From assembly GCA_046758845.1 (NCBI GenBank), contig JBHIBA010000100.1, positions 1 through 13,592 on the forward strand: a stretch of 13,592 nucleotides of DNA. Direction: 5' to 3'. Made by a program: the position numbers and the translations under genes. Below the pieces are notes generated by a model that saw only the letters and a list, made by a program, of their open reading frames with translations, had not been told where the DNA came from and did no database searches. This stretch comes from JBHIBA01 sp046758845. Its GTDB lineage: Bacteria > UBA8248 > JACPRG01 > G963555815. Positions 1-7,606 of this stretch are shown here, piece by piece; the first letter of the stretch is position 1; each line of letters begins with the position of its first letter.

Positions 1-120
1 CTGATGGTGATGGTGGGCTTTCAGACCGACGTGGTGGGTCGCGTGGGCGCAACGGCCGATGAGACGACCCTGTTTATTTCCATCGGATTCCGCATTCCGC
101 CCAGGAGGTCCCGGATATAG
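1..120 (+). CDS. 3' end of an unrecognised gene (partial)
   Basis: An open frame runs in from the left edge in frame 1 and stops at TAG 118-120, giving the last 39 residues of a protein (begins LMVMVGFQTDVV, ends IPPRRSRI). The segment alternates hydrophobic and polar residues and ends with a strand-like TTLFISIGFRIP followed by a basic tail, which would suit a last beta-strand or the end of a membrane protein. I do not recognise a family. The gap to the next gene is short and on the same strand, so the two could be co-transcribed. It may also be a chance open frame, because 40 codons is short for GC-rich DNA. Confidence 0.4.
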   Translation: MMVMVGFQTDVVGRVGATADETTLFISIGFRIPPRRSRI

Positions 121-204
121 GTCAACCTCCAGCAGGTTCAGGGTTTTCTCAGGCGGCGCGATTTCACTCTCCCCCGGCTAACGCCGGCCGATTGCGACAG
201 GACG

Positions 205-1692
205 ATGAAATTCGGGCGTTGGGTGAAAATTACAGCTTGGGCGATCTCGGCGCTCACGACCGTTTTCGCCGCCAGCGCGGCCTCCTCGGTCAGCCTCCGG
301 GGGCTTCGCGTCGGGCGACATCTTCTCTTCTCCCGGATCGTCCTGGAATTCGAAGGCCGTCCGCTTCATCATCGACTCTACCGGGACCCCTCCGGGCAGA
401 GGCTCTGGGTGGTGGTGCCGGCGGACACAAAGCCCGGCCTCCGCCCGCCCTCGAGACTTCCCTGGGAATTGAAGGAGTTGAAGCTGTCGCGATCGGAGGA
501 AACCATCGGCTCCCGCCTGGGCGTCAAAATCCCACAGGGCTCGAGGGTTCGGGCTTTCCTGTTGGGAGGAGACTCCGGCGGCAGCTACCGGCTCGTCGTC
601 GACGTCTTGAGACCGGCCAAAGGAGAAGACACCGCTCGGATTGAGGAGATCGCGACCCTCGGCGAACATCCGTGGCGGACCCTTGAGGACCTGCCGGTCT
701 TGCCCGGAGCCCTGTCGGATCGGGAATTTCAGACCGCCCGACCTGCCGCTGACTCTTCGTCGGCATGGCCTCCGCCGCCCCTTTTAAGCATCGCGCCCGA
801 CCTTGCGCCCAGGGCCGAAGTCAAACCGGTTATTCCGGCGCTTCAGCCCCTGCCGCCCGCACGCTCGCTCACCCTGGCCGGAACGTCCGGCGGCTCACCC
901 TCCGGGGGCAATGCGGTCACAGAAGACACCTCCTTGAAGCGCCGTTTTTTGGAATTTCCCAAGGTGGTCGTCCAGGACGCGGTGGAAGCCATCAAAGCCC
1001 CTGCCCGATGGAGGCGCTCTGACTGGTTCATCATGGGGGCCATAGCCGCGGGGACCTCAGCGGCCTTTGCAGCCGATCAGCCCCTTCGGGAATTCATCCT
1101 CGACAACCAGGACGGCACCGCCCAGGACTTCTTCAAGGCCATTAATTACTTCGGACGAACGGAAACCCAACTGGGCGTCATCGGAACGTTTTTGGCCGTC
1201 GGTAAGCTCACGAACGCCCCGAGGCTGATGGATACGGGCATGCTGGGTCTGGAAGCCCTTCTGTTTTCCGCAGCCGTTGTTCTCCCGCTGAAAGCCACCA
1301 TCGGGCGGGAGCGGCCGAACGCCACGGACGACGCCTTTGAATTCTCGCCCTTCAGCCTAGACAACAACGCCTTCCCCTCTGGGGACACCGCAACGGCCTT
1401 CGCCCTGGGCACCGTGATCGCCTCCCAGTACGAGAGTCTTTGGGTCTCCGGGACGGCGTACAGCGTCGCCACTCTTGTAGGGGCCAGTCGCATCTACCGC
1501 AACAAACACTGGCTCAGCGACGTTGTGGGCGGCGCGGCGATCGGCCACCTGATCGGGCGATTCGTGGTCAAAATGTACAAGCTTAGGAAGGGACGAAAAG
1601 GGACGAACTCGGGGCTTCCCCGGCTACACCTGAATCCGATGCTGGCCCCGGAGACCCAAGGCCTCGCCGTGTCGCTGAGATTCAACTCTTAA
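205..1692 (+). CDS. PAP2-type phosphatase with AMIN-like N-terminal domain
   Basis: 495 aa, about twice the length of a bare PAP2 enzyme. Residues 1-25 look like a signal peptide (hydrophobic AWAISALTTVFAASA). Residues 29-140 are beta-rich (LRGLRV..., SRIVLEFEG) and resemble an AMIN-type envelope-targeting domain; this is my inference from pattern. A Pro/Ser-rich linker covers about 150-250. The PAP2 domain follows with several hydrophobic helices starting near residue 273. Motif 1 is K363-x6-R370-P371, motif 2 is P391-S392-G393-D394, and motif 3 is S428-R429-x5-H435-x3-D439. Motif 3 contains the expected nucleophilic His and its Asp partner. Motif 2 normally reads PSGH; here the His is Asp. 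Known family members dephosphorylate lipid phosphates such as undecaprenyl pyrophosphate, phosphatidylglycerophosphate or lipid A at the membrane; the substrate here is unknown. The ATG at 205 has a weak, close ribosome site (cagga 198-202). Confidence 0.85.
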   Translation: MKFGRWVKITAWAISALTTVFAASAASSVSLRGLRVGRHLLFSRIVLEFEGRPLHHRLYRDPSGQRLWVVVPADTKPGLRPPSRLPWELKELKLSRSEETIGSRLGVKIPQGSRVRAFLLGGDSGGSYRLVVDVLRPAKGEDTARIEEIATLGEHPWRTLEDLPVLPGALSDREFQTARPAADSSSAWPPPPLLSIAPDLAPRAEVKPVIPALQPLPPARSLTLAGTSGGSPSGGNAVTEDTSLKRRFLEFPKVVVQDAVEAIKAPARWRRSDWFIMGAIAAGTSAAFAADQPLREFILDNQDGTAQDFFKAINYFGRTETQLGVIGTFLAVGKLTNAPRLMDTGMLGLEALLFSAAVVLPLKATIGRERPNATDDAFEFSPFSLDNNAFPSGDTATAFALGTVIASQYESLWVSGTAYSVATLVGASRIYRNKHWLSDVVGGAAIGHLIGRFVVKMYKLRKGRKGTNSGLPRLHLNPMLAPETQGLAVSLRFNS

Positions 1693-1715
1693 AGCAGAAC
1701 CAACACGGCTCACCG

Positions 1716-1731
1716 CCCAACCGGAGTTGGG
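1716..1731 (+). terminator. Perfect 6-bp hairpin after the PAP2 gene
   Basis: CCCAAC (1716-1721) and GTTGGG (1726-1731) form a perfect stem with a CGGA tetraloop, 24 bases past the stop codon. No T-run follows, so it is at best a pausing or Rho-linked terminator or an mRNA 3'-end stabiliser. It lies between two convergent genes, where a terminator is expected. Confidence 0.35.
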
Positions 1732-1814
1732 GGATACGGCGTTGGCCGAAGGCCTCCCAGAAAAACCAATACGCAGTGAATCGGAACCTCAGGCCTGAAA
1801 GGGAGGGTTCTGGC

Positions 1815-1843
1815 GGGAAAATGAGACGCTAACAGGCTGTCTC
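1815..1843 (-). terminator. Probable Rho-independent terminator of the VCBS-repeat gene
   Basis: Read on the minus strand, just past the stop codon at 1857, GAGAC pairs with GTCTC and an inner GC pairs with GC across a one-base bulge and a six-base loop. The stem (plus-strand arms 1823-1829 and 1836-1843) is followed directly by ATTTTCCC. A stem plus short T-run at this distance from the stop fits an intrinsic terminator, although the stem is short. Confidence 0.5.
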
Positions 1844-1856
1844 TCAATCGGGCAAT

Positions 1857-3815
1857 CTAGGATTTCTTCAATTGATAGACGACCAAGCGGCTGACCCCCG
1901 ACTTCAACGAAAGGACCTTGCTCTCAACAACCGCCACGACCAGCTCTTGCGCTCCGTCGCCGTCTAGGTCCACAAACTGATAATCGACGATGACGCCTCC
2001 CACCCGTCTGGAGCGCCATTCTTCGGTCAGGTTGCTTCCGTCCCATCTCAGGGCCACGATTTGAGCGTCGCCCATCCCAAAGGTGGAACTGAATTCCACC
2101 CGACGGACATTGAGGGGAACGATCAAGTCGGGCCTGCCATCCCCGGTGACGTCCTGCAAGAGGAGCCTCCCCCGGATGGTTTGGAATTTCGCCTCGGCGT
2201 CCGCCCCGTCGGGCTGCAGGAGCGTCTCAGGCCGCTCGACGGCTTGATCGTACCGGAACTCGCCTAAGTATCCGCCATAGCGCTGGGCCGTCTGAAAGAT
2301 CTTCTTTCCGTCCGGGCGGTAGATGATCAGGCGACCGAAATCGTTGATCTGCACGATTTCTTCGATCCCATCGCCGTCCACGTCCCAGTAGTTGAATCCG
2401 TACACGCTGACATCTCTGGGAAGAGGAAGGGCGCGTTTCGGCGTGGGCTCTCCACTGCCGGACCAGGCGTACTCATAGACCGGCCCGTAAAAGGGCTCTT
2501 CCACCCCCAGGGCCTGCCCCACGAGCATGGGCTTTTCCTTGCCGGGCTGGATGACCCGGAAGAACACAGACAGCCTGCTGGCCGCCACCTTGTACTTGCC
2601 TCCCTCATACGTCAGCACAAAGGTGTTCAGGGTGGGATGACGGTAGCTGGTGACGTAGATCTCAGGCCGGCCGTTCTTGTCCAGATCGATCGCATCGATG
2701 CTGAGAAAGCGGTCTGCTGGAGTGGCGCGATACAAATACTTCTCGGAGAGTACGCCCTTTTCCCAGCGATAGATGGAGAGGTGGTTGTTATAAGCGAACG
2801 CCACCTCCTGCCGCTTGTCCCCGTCAAAATCCCCGACGGCGATTCCGCTGGCCACCCAATTGAGCTTCTGGCTGCGCTGAATCCCCCGCCGGGGAACCCC
2901 TCGACGGATCCGGAAATTCGGATTCAACCGGGAGGCCCGATCCTGCGGCCGCTGGGGTCCTTCGTCCAGCTGGAGCCCCCCGGAGCCGGGTCTCCTCTGG
3001 CGCGGAACGGCGGCCGCCACCGCCGGAAGCCGCTCGACGAGGGCGGTGAAGGTCTCTCTCGCCTTGCCGTCCGCCAGGCTGGCCAGCTGGGATTCCAGAA
3101 CCTGTCGGCCGCCCAGCTTGCGCAAAACACCGCTCAGCACAAGGTCTGTTCTGACAAACCGGCGCAGCTGGTCCCGGACACCCGGCTTCAGGGCGTCCTT
3201 TACCGGGATTCGATTCTCTAAGAACCAGACCTGGAGCTTATCGACATCGAAAACCCGGAACCTTCCCGTCCGTTCCAATAAGGTTTGAAAATCCAAAAGC
3301 AAAGCGCCTTGATTGAAACGGTCCTGGGTCTGGTTCTGGATAGGGAGCAGTGCAATGTGGATCTGCGCGGCGGTGATCCGGACCCCGTCCCCGGCGCGGG
3401 GAGAGGACTCGCCCTTGGGTTCGAAGCGCGCGATGACGAATTTTTCACGGACATCGGTTACCACCGCGTTGCCGAGATTCTCCTCGAAATGGCCGAGAAC
3501 CTCGCCGGTCAACGGGTGCTTGAAGGCCCCCATTTTCCGGAACACGGTCATTCGGGCGCCGGGCCCAACCCCGCGCTCCTGTTCCAGCGCCAGGTAAAGC
3601 TCGTTGCCTCTCACCGAGGCGACCAGGCCCCCGACTCGGGGGAAACGCTCCTGGAGCTTCCGGGCGATTCGCTCCAGCGCAACCCGATGGTCGGGCGATT
3701 CGCCCTGCCTGGGCGCATTGCTTTCCTTAGGCTGGCCCCACCCCGCACCGCACATCAAGGCGAGAAAGGCCAGGGACAAGATACCCGTAAATCCGGTTCT
3801 AGAACTCCTGCGCAT
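1857..3815 (-). CDS. Exported FG-GAP/VCBS-repeat protein with FlgT/CsgG-like N-terminal half
   Basis: 652 aa. Residues 1-27 form a signal peptide (basic MRRSSR, hydrophobic core, GAGWG before Q). The Cys in it lacks a good lipobox, so a lipoprotein is unlikely. Residues about 45-145 (GGLVASVRGNELYLALEQ, VGPGARMTVFR, HPLTGEVLG) follow the beta-strand pattern of FlgT C-terminal domains. Residues about 150-265 (IALLPIQNQTQDRF..., RTGRFRVFDVDKL, DLVLSGVLRKLGG) look like the CsgG/TolB N-terminal fold. The C-terminal half has five Asp-rich FG-GAP/VCBS-type units: GDFDGDK near 329, IDLDKNGRP near 376, DVDGDGIEE near 477, DVTGDGRPD near 554 and DLDGDGAQE near 615. These are likely Ca2+-binding loops on a beta-propeller. 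It probably acts in the periplasm or outer envelope. The exact role is unknown and no flagellar gene is nearby. It is transcribed convergently with the PAP2 gene. Confidence 0.8.
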   Translation of the reverse strand: MRRSSRTGFTGILSLAFLALMCGAGWGQPKESNAPRQGESPDHRVALERIARKLQERFPRVGGLVASVRGNELYLALEQERGVGPGARMTVFRKMGAFKHPLTGEVLGHFEENLGNAVVTDVREKFVIARFEPKGESSPRAGDGVRITAAQIHIALLPIQNQTQDRFNQGALLLDFQTLLERTGRFRVFDVDKLQVWFLENRIPVKDALKPGVRDQLRRFVRTDLVLSGVLRKLGGRQVLESQLASLADGKARETFTALVERLPAVAAAVPRQRRPGSGGLQLDEGPQRPQDRASRLNPNFRIRRGVPRRGIQRSQKLNWVASGIAVGDFDGDKRQEVAFAYNNHLSIYRWEKGVLSEKYLYRATPADRFLSIDAIDLDKNGRPEIYVTSYRHPTLNTFVLTYEGGKYKVAASRLSVFFRVIQPGKEKPMLVGQALGVEEPFYGPVYEYAWSGSGEPTPKRALPLPRDVSVYGFNYWDVDGDGIEEIVQINDFGRLIIYRPDGKKIFQTAQRYGGYLGEFRYDQAVERPETLLQPDGADAEAKFQTIRGRLLLQDVTGDGRPDLIVPLNVRRVEFSSTFGMGDAQIVALRWDGSNLTEEWRSRRVGGVIVDYQFVDLDGDGAQELVVAVVESKVLSLKSGVSRLVVYQLKKS

Positions 3816-4128
3816 CCGCCGCTCTTTCTATCCTATCCCCTCCCCCATTGAAGTTCCGAACTGACCTCGACGGCTCGGCCACTGTCTCCCCGACGGCCGG
3901 TGATCTCCCAACACAGCGCCGTCCATGCATCCCCGCATCCGAGGCTTCACCGCGCATCCGCCCGGCCGGGGCTCCACCCCCTTTGTGCCCACCCCCCGGA
4001 GGGCAACCCTGCGGACGGGTCAGGTTTTGGACTCGAGGCCCGGCAATGAAACTCCCGCTCGTACACACCCTGAGCATACCCAAAACGCCGCAGTCAAGCA
4101 AGGACCGGGAAATGGCCCGCCACGGTTG
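3816..4128. other. Gene-free stretch upstream of the VCBS-repeat gene
   Basis: I see no supported gene here; the open frames are short and disagree between strands. The end nearest 3815 must hold the promoter and leader of the minus-strand gene, but no convincing -35/-10 pair is visible. The middle, roughly 3955-4050, is C/G-rich with short hairpin-forming runs such as AGGGCAACCCT near 4003. I compared it by eye with SRP RNA, 6S RNA and common riboswitch cores and found no match. Confidence 0.5.
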
Positions 4129-4158
4129 TTGACAAACTTTCCCCCATCTGCGTACCCT
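4129..4158 (+). promoter_or_regulatory. Possible sigma70 promoter upstream of the ABC ATPase remnant
   Basis: A perfect TTGACA at 4129-4134 is followed after 18 bases by TACCCT (4153-4158), a poor -10 with three of six consensus bases. The AT-rich palindrome CATAT-AAA-ATATG (4165-4177) and the 8-bp palindrome TGACGTCA (4183-4190) follow and could be regulator sites. The arrangement sits 50-80 bases ahead of a good ribosome site and GTG at 4237, so it may have driven the ABC gene whose fragment remains, and may now drive the hydrolase operon. Confidence 0.35.
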
Positions 4159-4236
4159 ACGTTACATATAAAATATGGCGAGTGACGTCAACCACCGACG
4201 CGCGGACCCGGGGTGTCCTGAAGGAGAGGCGCTTCC

Positions 4237-4455
4237 GTGAGCGGACTGGGCCGCAATGCCCACCGGGGGGCGGCCATCTGCGCGTGGCGGTCGAGGTCTC
4301 GGGATGCCGGAAGATTTACGGCTCCCGGACGGGAGAAATCGTCGCCCTTGCAGGACAGTAAGCTCAGCGTTGCGGACGGCGAGTTCGTCTCCGTTGTCAT
4401 GCCAAGCGGGTGCGGGAAAAGCACTCCCCTGGTGCTTCTGGCCGGGGGGAATGCA
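4237..4455 (+). pseudogene. Frameshifted, truncated ABC-transporter ATPase (NitT/TauT-like)
   Basis: Two adjacent frames together spell the start of an ABC ATPase. Frame 3, 4278-4361, reads VEVSGCRKIYGSRTGEIVAL and then stops at TAA 4359-4361. Frame 1 continues with LSVADGEFVSVV followed by MPSGCGKST (4399-4425) and LVLLAGG. This matches the usual order of first strand, 'VALxDVSLxVxxGEFVS', Walker A (GPSGCGKST) and 'LLxLxAGL'. The first Walker A Gly is Met and an L is P. After about 4455 no ABC motif follows: Q-loop, signature and Walker B are absent. A GTG at 4237 with AAGGAGAGG upstream (4221-4229) may be the old start, although it would need a further frame change. The style of sequence is that of nitrate/taurine/sulfonate-type importers. 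It is a decayed fragment, perhaps of an importer that once accompanied the catabolic genes. Confidence 0.65.
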
Positions 4456-4522
4456 GCAAGGGGTGAGCATCGTGCCGGCCTTGATTCGCGACCTTTCCCC
4501 GGCGCGTCTCTCAGAGGGGGGG

Positions 4523-4555
4523 AACCTCCATGGAATCCATGTAACATAGGAGGTT
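4523..4555. repeat. Nested palindromes upstream of the hydrolase operon
   Basis: AACCTCC (4523-4529) and GGAGGTT (4549-4555) are perfect inverted arms. Inside them lie CATGG-AAT-CCATG (4529-4541) and the overlapping ATGT-A-ACAT (4539-4547). The alternatives exclude one another as RNA hairpins, so this may be an operator or a switchable leader, or simply the residue of an element end. Confidence 0.35.
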
Positions 4556-4583
4556 TGCCGGGGAGAGGGCTTTATCGTTGAGA

Positions 4584-4696
4584 TGTCATTCTGAGCGCAG
4601 GGTCACCGAACCAAGCGCTCCGCGCAGGATTCCGAGTGCAACGAGGGATCTTCTGAGACCCTTCGCGCGAGTCGGTGACTCCGGCTCAGGGCGACA
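4584..4696. repeat. Dispersed intergenic repeat with TGTC(AT/GC)yCTGAG termini
   Basis: The left end TGTCATTCTGAG (4584-4595) and the right end CTCAGGGCGACA (4685-4696) are imperfect inverted repeats. The interior carries GAGACCCTTCGCG and an inner hairpin GAGTC-GGT-GACTC (4669-4681). From established knowledge, elements starting TGTCATTCTGAGCG and ending CTCAGGGTGACA are dispersed in many copies in several environmental bacterial lineages and behave like small non-autonomous palindromic elements. I infer membership by pattern; only one copy is visible here. It lies about 90 bp ahead of the hydrolase start and may contribute a stem in the leader. Confidence 0.6.
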
Positions 4697-4787
4697 CCGT
4701 CGGGAATCCTTATCCGCTCCCAGAAATAGTATCCTTTCCGCCGGATTCGGACGGACAGAAACCCCTTCCAGCCCAGGAGGAGGATCC

Positions 4788-5447
4788 ATGAGTGAGGTGA
4801 TCAAATTCGATTTCGAGATCGACCCTTCCGACGCCGCCCTTCTCGTCATCGACATGCAGAACGGTTTTGTCCATCCGGAGGGCACTTTCGGCAAGCGGGA
4901 CCTCAACCGGGGTCAGCTCGCCATCGTCCCCTCTCTCAGAGAGCTCGTTCAGGTGTGCCGGGAGGCGGAAATGCCCATCATCTGGTCCATCCAGGAGCAC
5001 CTGAAGGATGATAAAACGCGGCCCCGCCACAAGATCCCCAGCCACATCGAGAAACGAAGCATGTTCGTGGCGCTTCGAGGAACCTGGGACGCCGAGATCT
5101 ACGACGACCTCAAAGGAGAGGTCCGACCCGAAGATCATCTTCTCTATAAACACCGCGCTTCCTGCTTTTTCGACACCACTCTCGCCACCAAGCTGCGAAT
5201 GCTCGGGGTCCAGATGCTCATCGTCTCCGGCGTGAACACAAACTACTGCGTCGAATCCACCATCCGGGAAGGCTACTTCCATGACTTCGACATCGTGGTT
5301 CCCGAAGATTGTGTTGCGGGAACCTTCCCAGACCTTCACGAGGCGACGCTGAAGAACGTCCGGATCTACTTCGGGGTTGTCACGAATTTGGCCGAAGTTA
5401 CACGGAAGCTCGCCGTCCGCAAGGAAAAGGCCGCCTTCGGCGGCTGA
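4788..5447 (+). CDS. Isochorismatase-family cysteine hydrolase (N-carbamoylsarcosine amidase / RutB-like)
   Basis: 219 aa, the normal length for the family. The start ATG at 4788 follows a strong AGGAGGAGG (4776-4784). The open frame extends upstream to 4578 but that part runs through a repeat element and has no family similarity. The catalytic triad is visible: D22 in LLVIDMQNGF, K121 in LYKHRASCFFDT, and the nucleophile C154 in VSGVNTNYCVESTIREGY. Family members hydrolyse C-N bonds in amides and carbamoyl compounds (N-carbamoylsarcosine, ureidoacrylate, nicotinamide, biuret) or the isochorismate ether; the cytosolic Cys-containing type seen here points to amide or carbamoyl hydrolysis. It is first in an operon, 53 bp ahead of HyuA. 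N-methylhydantoinase followed by N-carbamoylsarcosine amidase is a known pathway order, so a product of HyuA/HyuB is a plausible substrate. The exact substrate cannot be read from sequence. Confidence 0.9.
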   Translation: MSEVIKFDFEIDPSDAALLVIDMQNGFVHPEGTFGKRDLNRGQLAIVPSLRELVQVCREAEMPIIWSIQEHLKDDKTRPRHKIPSHIEKRSMFVALRGTWDAEIYDDLKGEVRPEDHLLYKHRASCFFDTTLATKLRMLGVQMLIVSGVNTNYCVESTIREGYFHDFDIVVPEDCVAGTFPDLHEATLKNVRIYFGVVTNLAEVTRKLAVRKEKAAFGG

Positions 5448-5500
5448 GACGGGCCCGTTCTTCAGTCCCTTTGCGCGCACGCAAACAGGAACCGGAAACC

Positions 5501-7606
5501 ATGCCTTACATCATCGGGGTCGATGTAGGAGGGACTTTTACGGACACAGTCCTGCTTCACTCCGACGGGTCGATCACCCTGGGAAAGGCCCTCTCCACCC
5601 CAGAGGATTTTTCCGTCGGCGCCCTCAACAGCGTTCTCACGGCCGCCGAAGCCGTCGGCCTCGCCCTGGAACAGCTGATGGGCCAGGCGGGCGCGCTCCT
5701 TGTGGGCACCACCGCCGCCGAGAACGCCGTCATCACGGGGCAGCTCGCCCGGGTGGGTCTTCTCATGACCCGGGGGTTCGAAGACACCCTGATCCTTACG
5801 CGCGGCGGCTATGGGCGGTGGGCCGGTCTGTCCGATCAGGAGGCCATGCACCCGGTCATGACCGACAAGCCCCCTCCCATTGTGGCCCGCACGGATACGC
5901 AAGGGGTGTCCGAGCGCACGGACAGCAAAGGGGAAATTGTCGTCCCCCTCAATGAGGAGGACGCCAAGCGGGCCCTGAAGACATTGATGGACAAGGGAGT
6001 CGGATCCATCGGCGTCTCTTTCCTGTGGTCCTTCCTCAACCCCGAGAACGAGAGGAAGCTGGAGAAAATCATGCGGGAGCTTTACCCCGATATCCCCGTC
6101 ACCCTCTCCAGCGATCTGGCCCCGAGGATAGGCGAGTACGAGCGGACTTCCACCGTCGCCCTCAATGCGGCCCTTTCCCCGGCGATCTCCGCATCTTTAC
6201 AGAGCCTCGAAAGGAGGGTTTCACAGAAGGGGTTCAGTAAGAGCCTTCTGGTCATGCAGGGCTACGGCGGTCTTCTCTCCGTACCGCAAGCGTCGGCCCG
6301 GGCCGTGAGTCTCATCGAGTCGGGACCGGCCGGGGGGATCATCGGCAGCCAATTCATCGGCCGCCTCCTGGGGATCCAGAACGTCATCGGCTGTGACCTG
6401 GGGGGCACCAGTTTCAAGGTGGGCGTCATTACCGACGGGGGCTTTGACTACGCCTGGGAGTCCACCATCCTTCGCTACCACTCTATGATCCCAAAAATTG
6501 ACATCGTATCCATCGGCGCCGGCGGGGGCAGCATCGTCTGGACCGAGCCCCGGACGAATCTCCCTCGGGTCGGTCCGCAAAGCGCAGGCTCCTCTCCCGG
6601 ACCCGTTTGCTACGACCTGGGGGGCACGGAGCCCACGCTGACGGACGTGAACCTGATCCTGGGCTATCTGGACCCGGAGTACTTCCTGGGGGGCCGGATG
6701 AGGCTCAACCCCGAGAAGGCGCGCCAGCAGTTCGGAAAGAAGATTGCGGAGCCTCTGGATATGGACGTGGAGCGGGCGGCGTCCTCCGTCTACAAATTGG
6801 CCAACGCCCAGATGGCCGACCTCGTCCGCAAAGTCACCGTAGAGAGGGGGCTCGACCCGAGGGAGTACGTCCTGTTCGCTTACGGGGGAGCCGCCGCCAT
6901 CCATGCCAGCGCCTTCGCGCCGGACCTCGGGGTTCAGAAAATCGTCGTCCCGGCAACGGCGTCCGTCAACGGGGCCTTCGGCATCGTGACCTCCGACGTC
7001 ACCCATGAGTACTCATTGACGAAGCACCTTGTCGTCCCCGTGGACGAGAAAGAGGTCAACGAGATCTTCGCGGAGCTGGAGCGAAAGGGCCTGGAAGAAT
7101 TGAAGGCGGAGGGGTTTGCCGAGCGGGACATCCTCTTTCACCGGTCTGTGGGGATGCGGTTTCGCCTTCAGATGCACGAGGTCATCACGCCCATCCCGGT
7201 TCAGGGAAAGATCACGTCCAAGGACTTCGAGGAAGCCTACCGGCGGTTTGAGGAGCTCTACGAGCAAAAGCACGGCAAGGGCTCCGCCTACAAGGAAGCG
7301 GGGATGGAAATGGTCCGATTCCAGCTGAGGGCGGTCGGCCGGTTGACCAAGCCAACCCTCCGGGCCTTCGGCGAAGAGGGACCCGATCCCGAACCCGCCC
7401 GGGTCGACCGCAGGTCGGTTTCCTTCGACGGGGAAAAACACACGACGGCGATCTACCGCTACGATGCCTTGAAGAGCGGAAACGAAGTCTTGGGTCCTGC
7501 GATCATCCTGACTCCGGTGACCACCATCGTGGTCCAGCCCGGCCAAAAGGCCCACGTGGACGCCTACAAGAACATCGCCATCCACTTTCCGGAGTCCGGG
7601 CGGTGA
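5501..7606 (+). CDS. HyuA-type subunit: N-methylhydantoinase A / acetone carboxylase beta-like
   Basis: 701 aa, full length for the hydantoinase A/oxoprolinase family. ATG 5501 was chosen because the family begins with this strand, (Y)IIGVDVGGTFTD; the open frame reaches back to 5309 but overlaps the hydrolase gene. The actin-like ATPase fold shows phosphate loop 1 at D8-VGGTFTD-15 and a second loop at D299-LGGTSFK-306. The Lys in loop 2 is, as I recall, also seen in family members reading GGTTAK. A Gly-rich SIGAGGGSI segment near residue 341 and FAYGGAAAIHASAFA near residue 460 are further family hallmarks. Known members pair with HyuB to spend ATP on opening hydantoins or 5-oxoproline, or to phosphorylate bicarbonate and ketone in acetone/acetophenone carboxylases. 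It overlaps HyuB by four bases (GTGA), so translation is coupled. Carboxylase versus hydrolase is undecided from this subunit alone. Confidence 0.9.
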   Translation: MPYIIGVDVGGTFTDTVLLHSDGSITLGKALSTPEDFSVGALNSVLTAAEAVGLALEQLMGQAGALLVGTTAAENAVITGQLARVGLLMTRGFEDTLILTRGGYGRWAGLSDQEAMHPVMTDKPPPIVARTDTQGVSERTDSKGEIVVPLNEEDAKRALKTLMDKGVGSIGVSFLWSFLNPENERKLEKIMRELYPDIPVTLSSDLAPRIGEYERTSTVALNAALSPAISASLQSLERRVSQKGFSKSLLVMQGYGGLLSVPQASARAVSLIESGPAGGIIGSQFIGRLLGIQNVIGCDLGGTSFKVGVITDGGFDYAWESTILRYHSMIPKIDIVSIGAGGGSIVWTEPRTNLPRVGPQSAGSSPGPVCYDLGGTEPTLTDVNLILGYLDPEYFLGGRMRLNPEKARQQFGKKIAEPLDMDVERAASSVYKLANAQMADLVRKVTVERGLDPREYVLFAYGGAAAIHASAFAPDLGVQKIVVPATASVNGAFGIVTSDVTHEYSLTKHLVVPVDEKEVNEIFAELERKGLEELKAEGFAERDILFHRSVGMRFRLQMHEVITPIPVQGKITSKDFEEAYRRFEELYEQKHGKGSAYKEAGMEMVRFQLRAVGRLTKPTLRAFGEEGPDPEPARVDRRSVSFDGEKHTTAIYRYDALKSGNEVLGPAIILTPVTTIVVQPGQKAHVDAYKNIAIHFPESGR

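Noticed and set aside
3955..4050. Possible structured RNA (SRP RNA, 6S RNA or riboswitch)
   Set aside because: The C/G-rich hairpins lack the conserved SRP GGAAG loop motifs or any riboswitch core I can recognise; a covariance-model search (Rfam) would decide.
4578..4787. Upstream in-frame extension of the isochorismatase-family gene (289 aa version)
   Set aside because: The extension translates the dispersed repeat element, has no family similarity, and the strong AGGAGGAGG before 4788 marks the real start.
4710..5480. 256-codon minus-strand open frame opposite the hydrolase gene
   Set aside because: It mirrors the conserved hydrolase gene on the plus strand and has shadow-type composition.
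6392..6427. Lys in HyuA phosphate loop 2 (GGTSFK) as a defect
   Set aside because: A Lys at this place is, as I recall, a natural variant in hydantoinase A proteins reading GGTTAK, so it does not signal inactivity.
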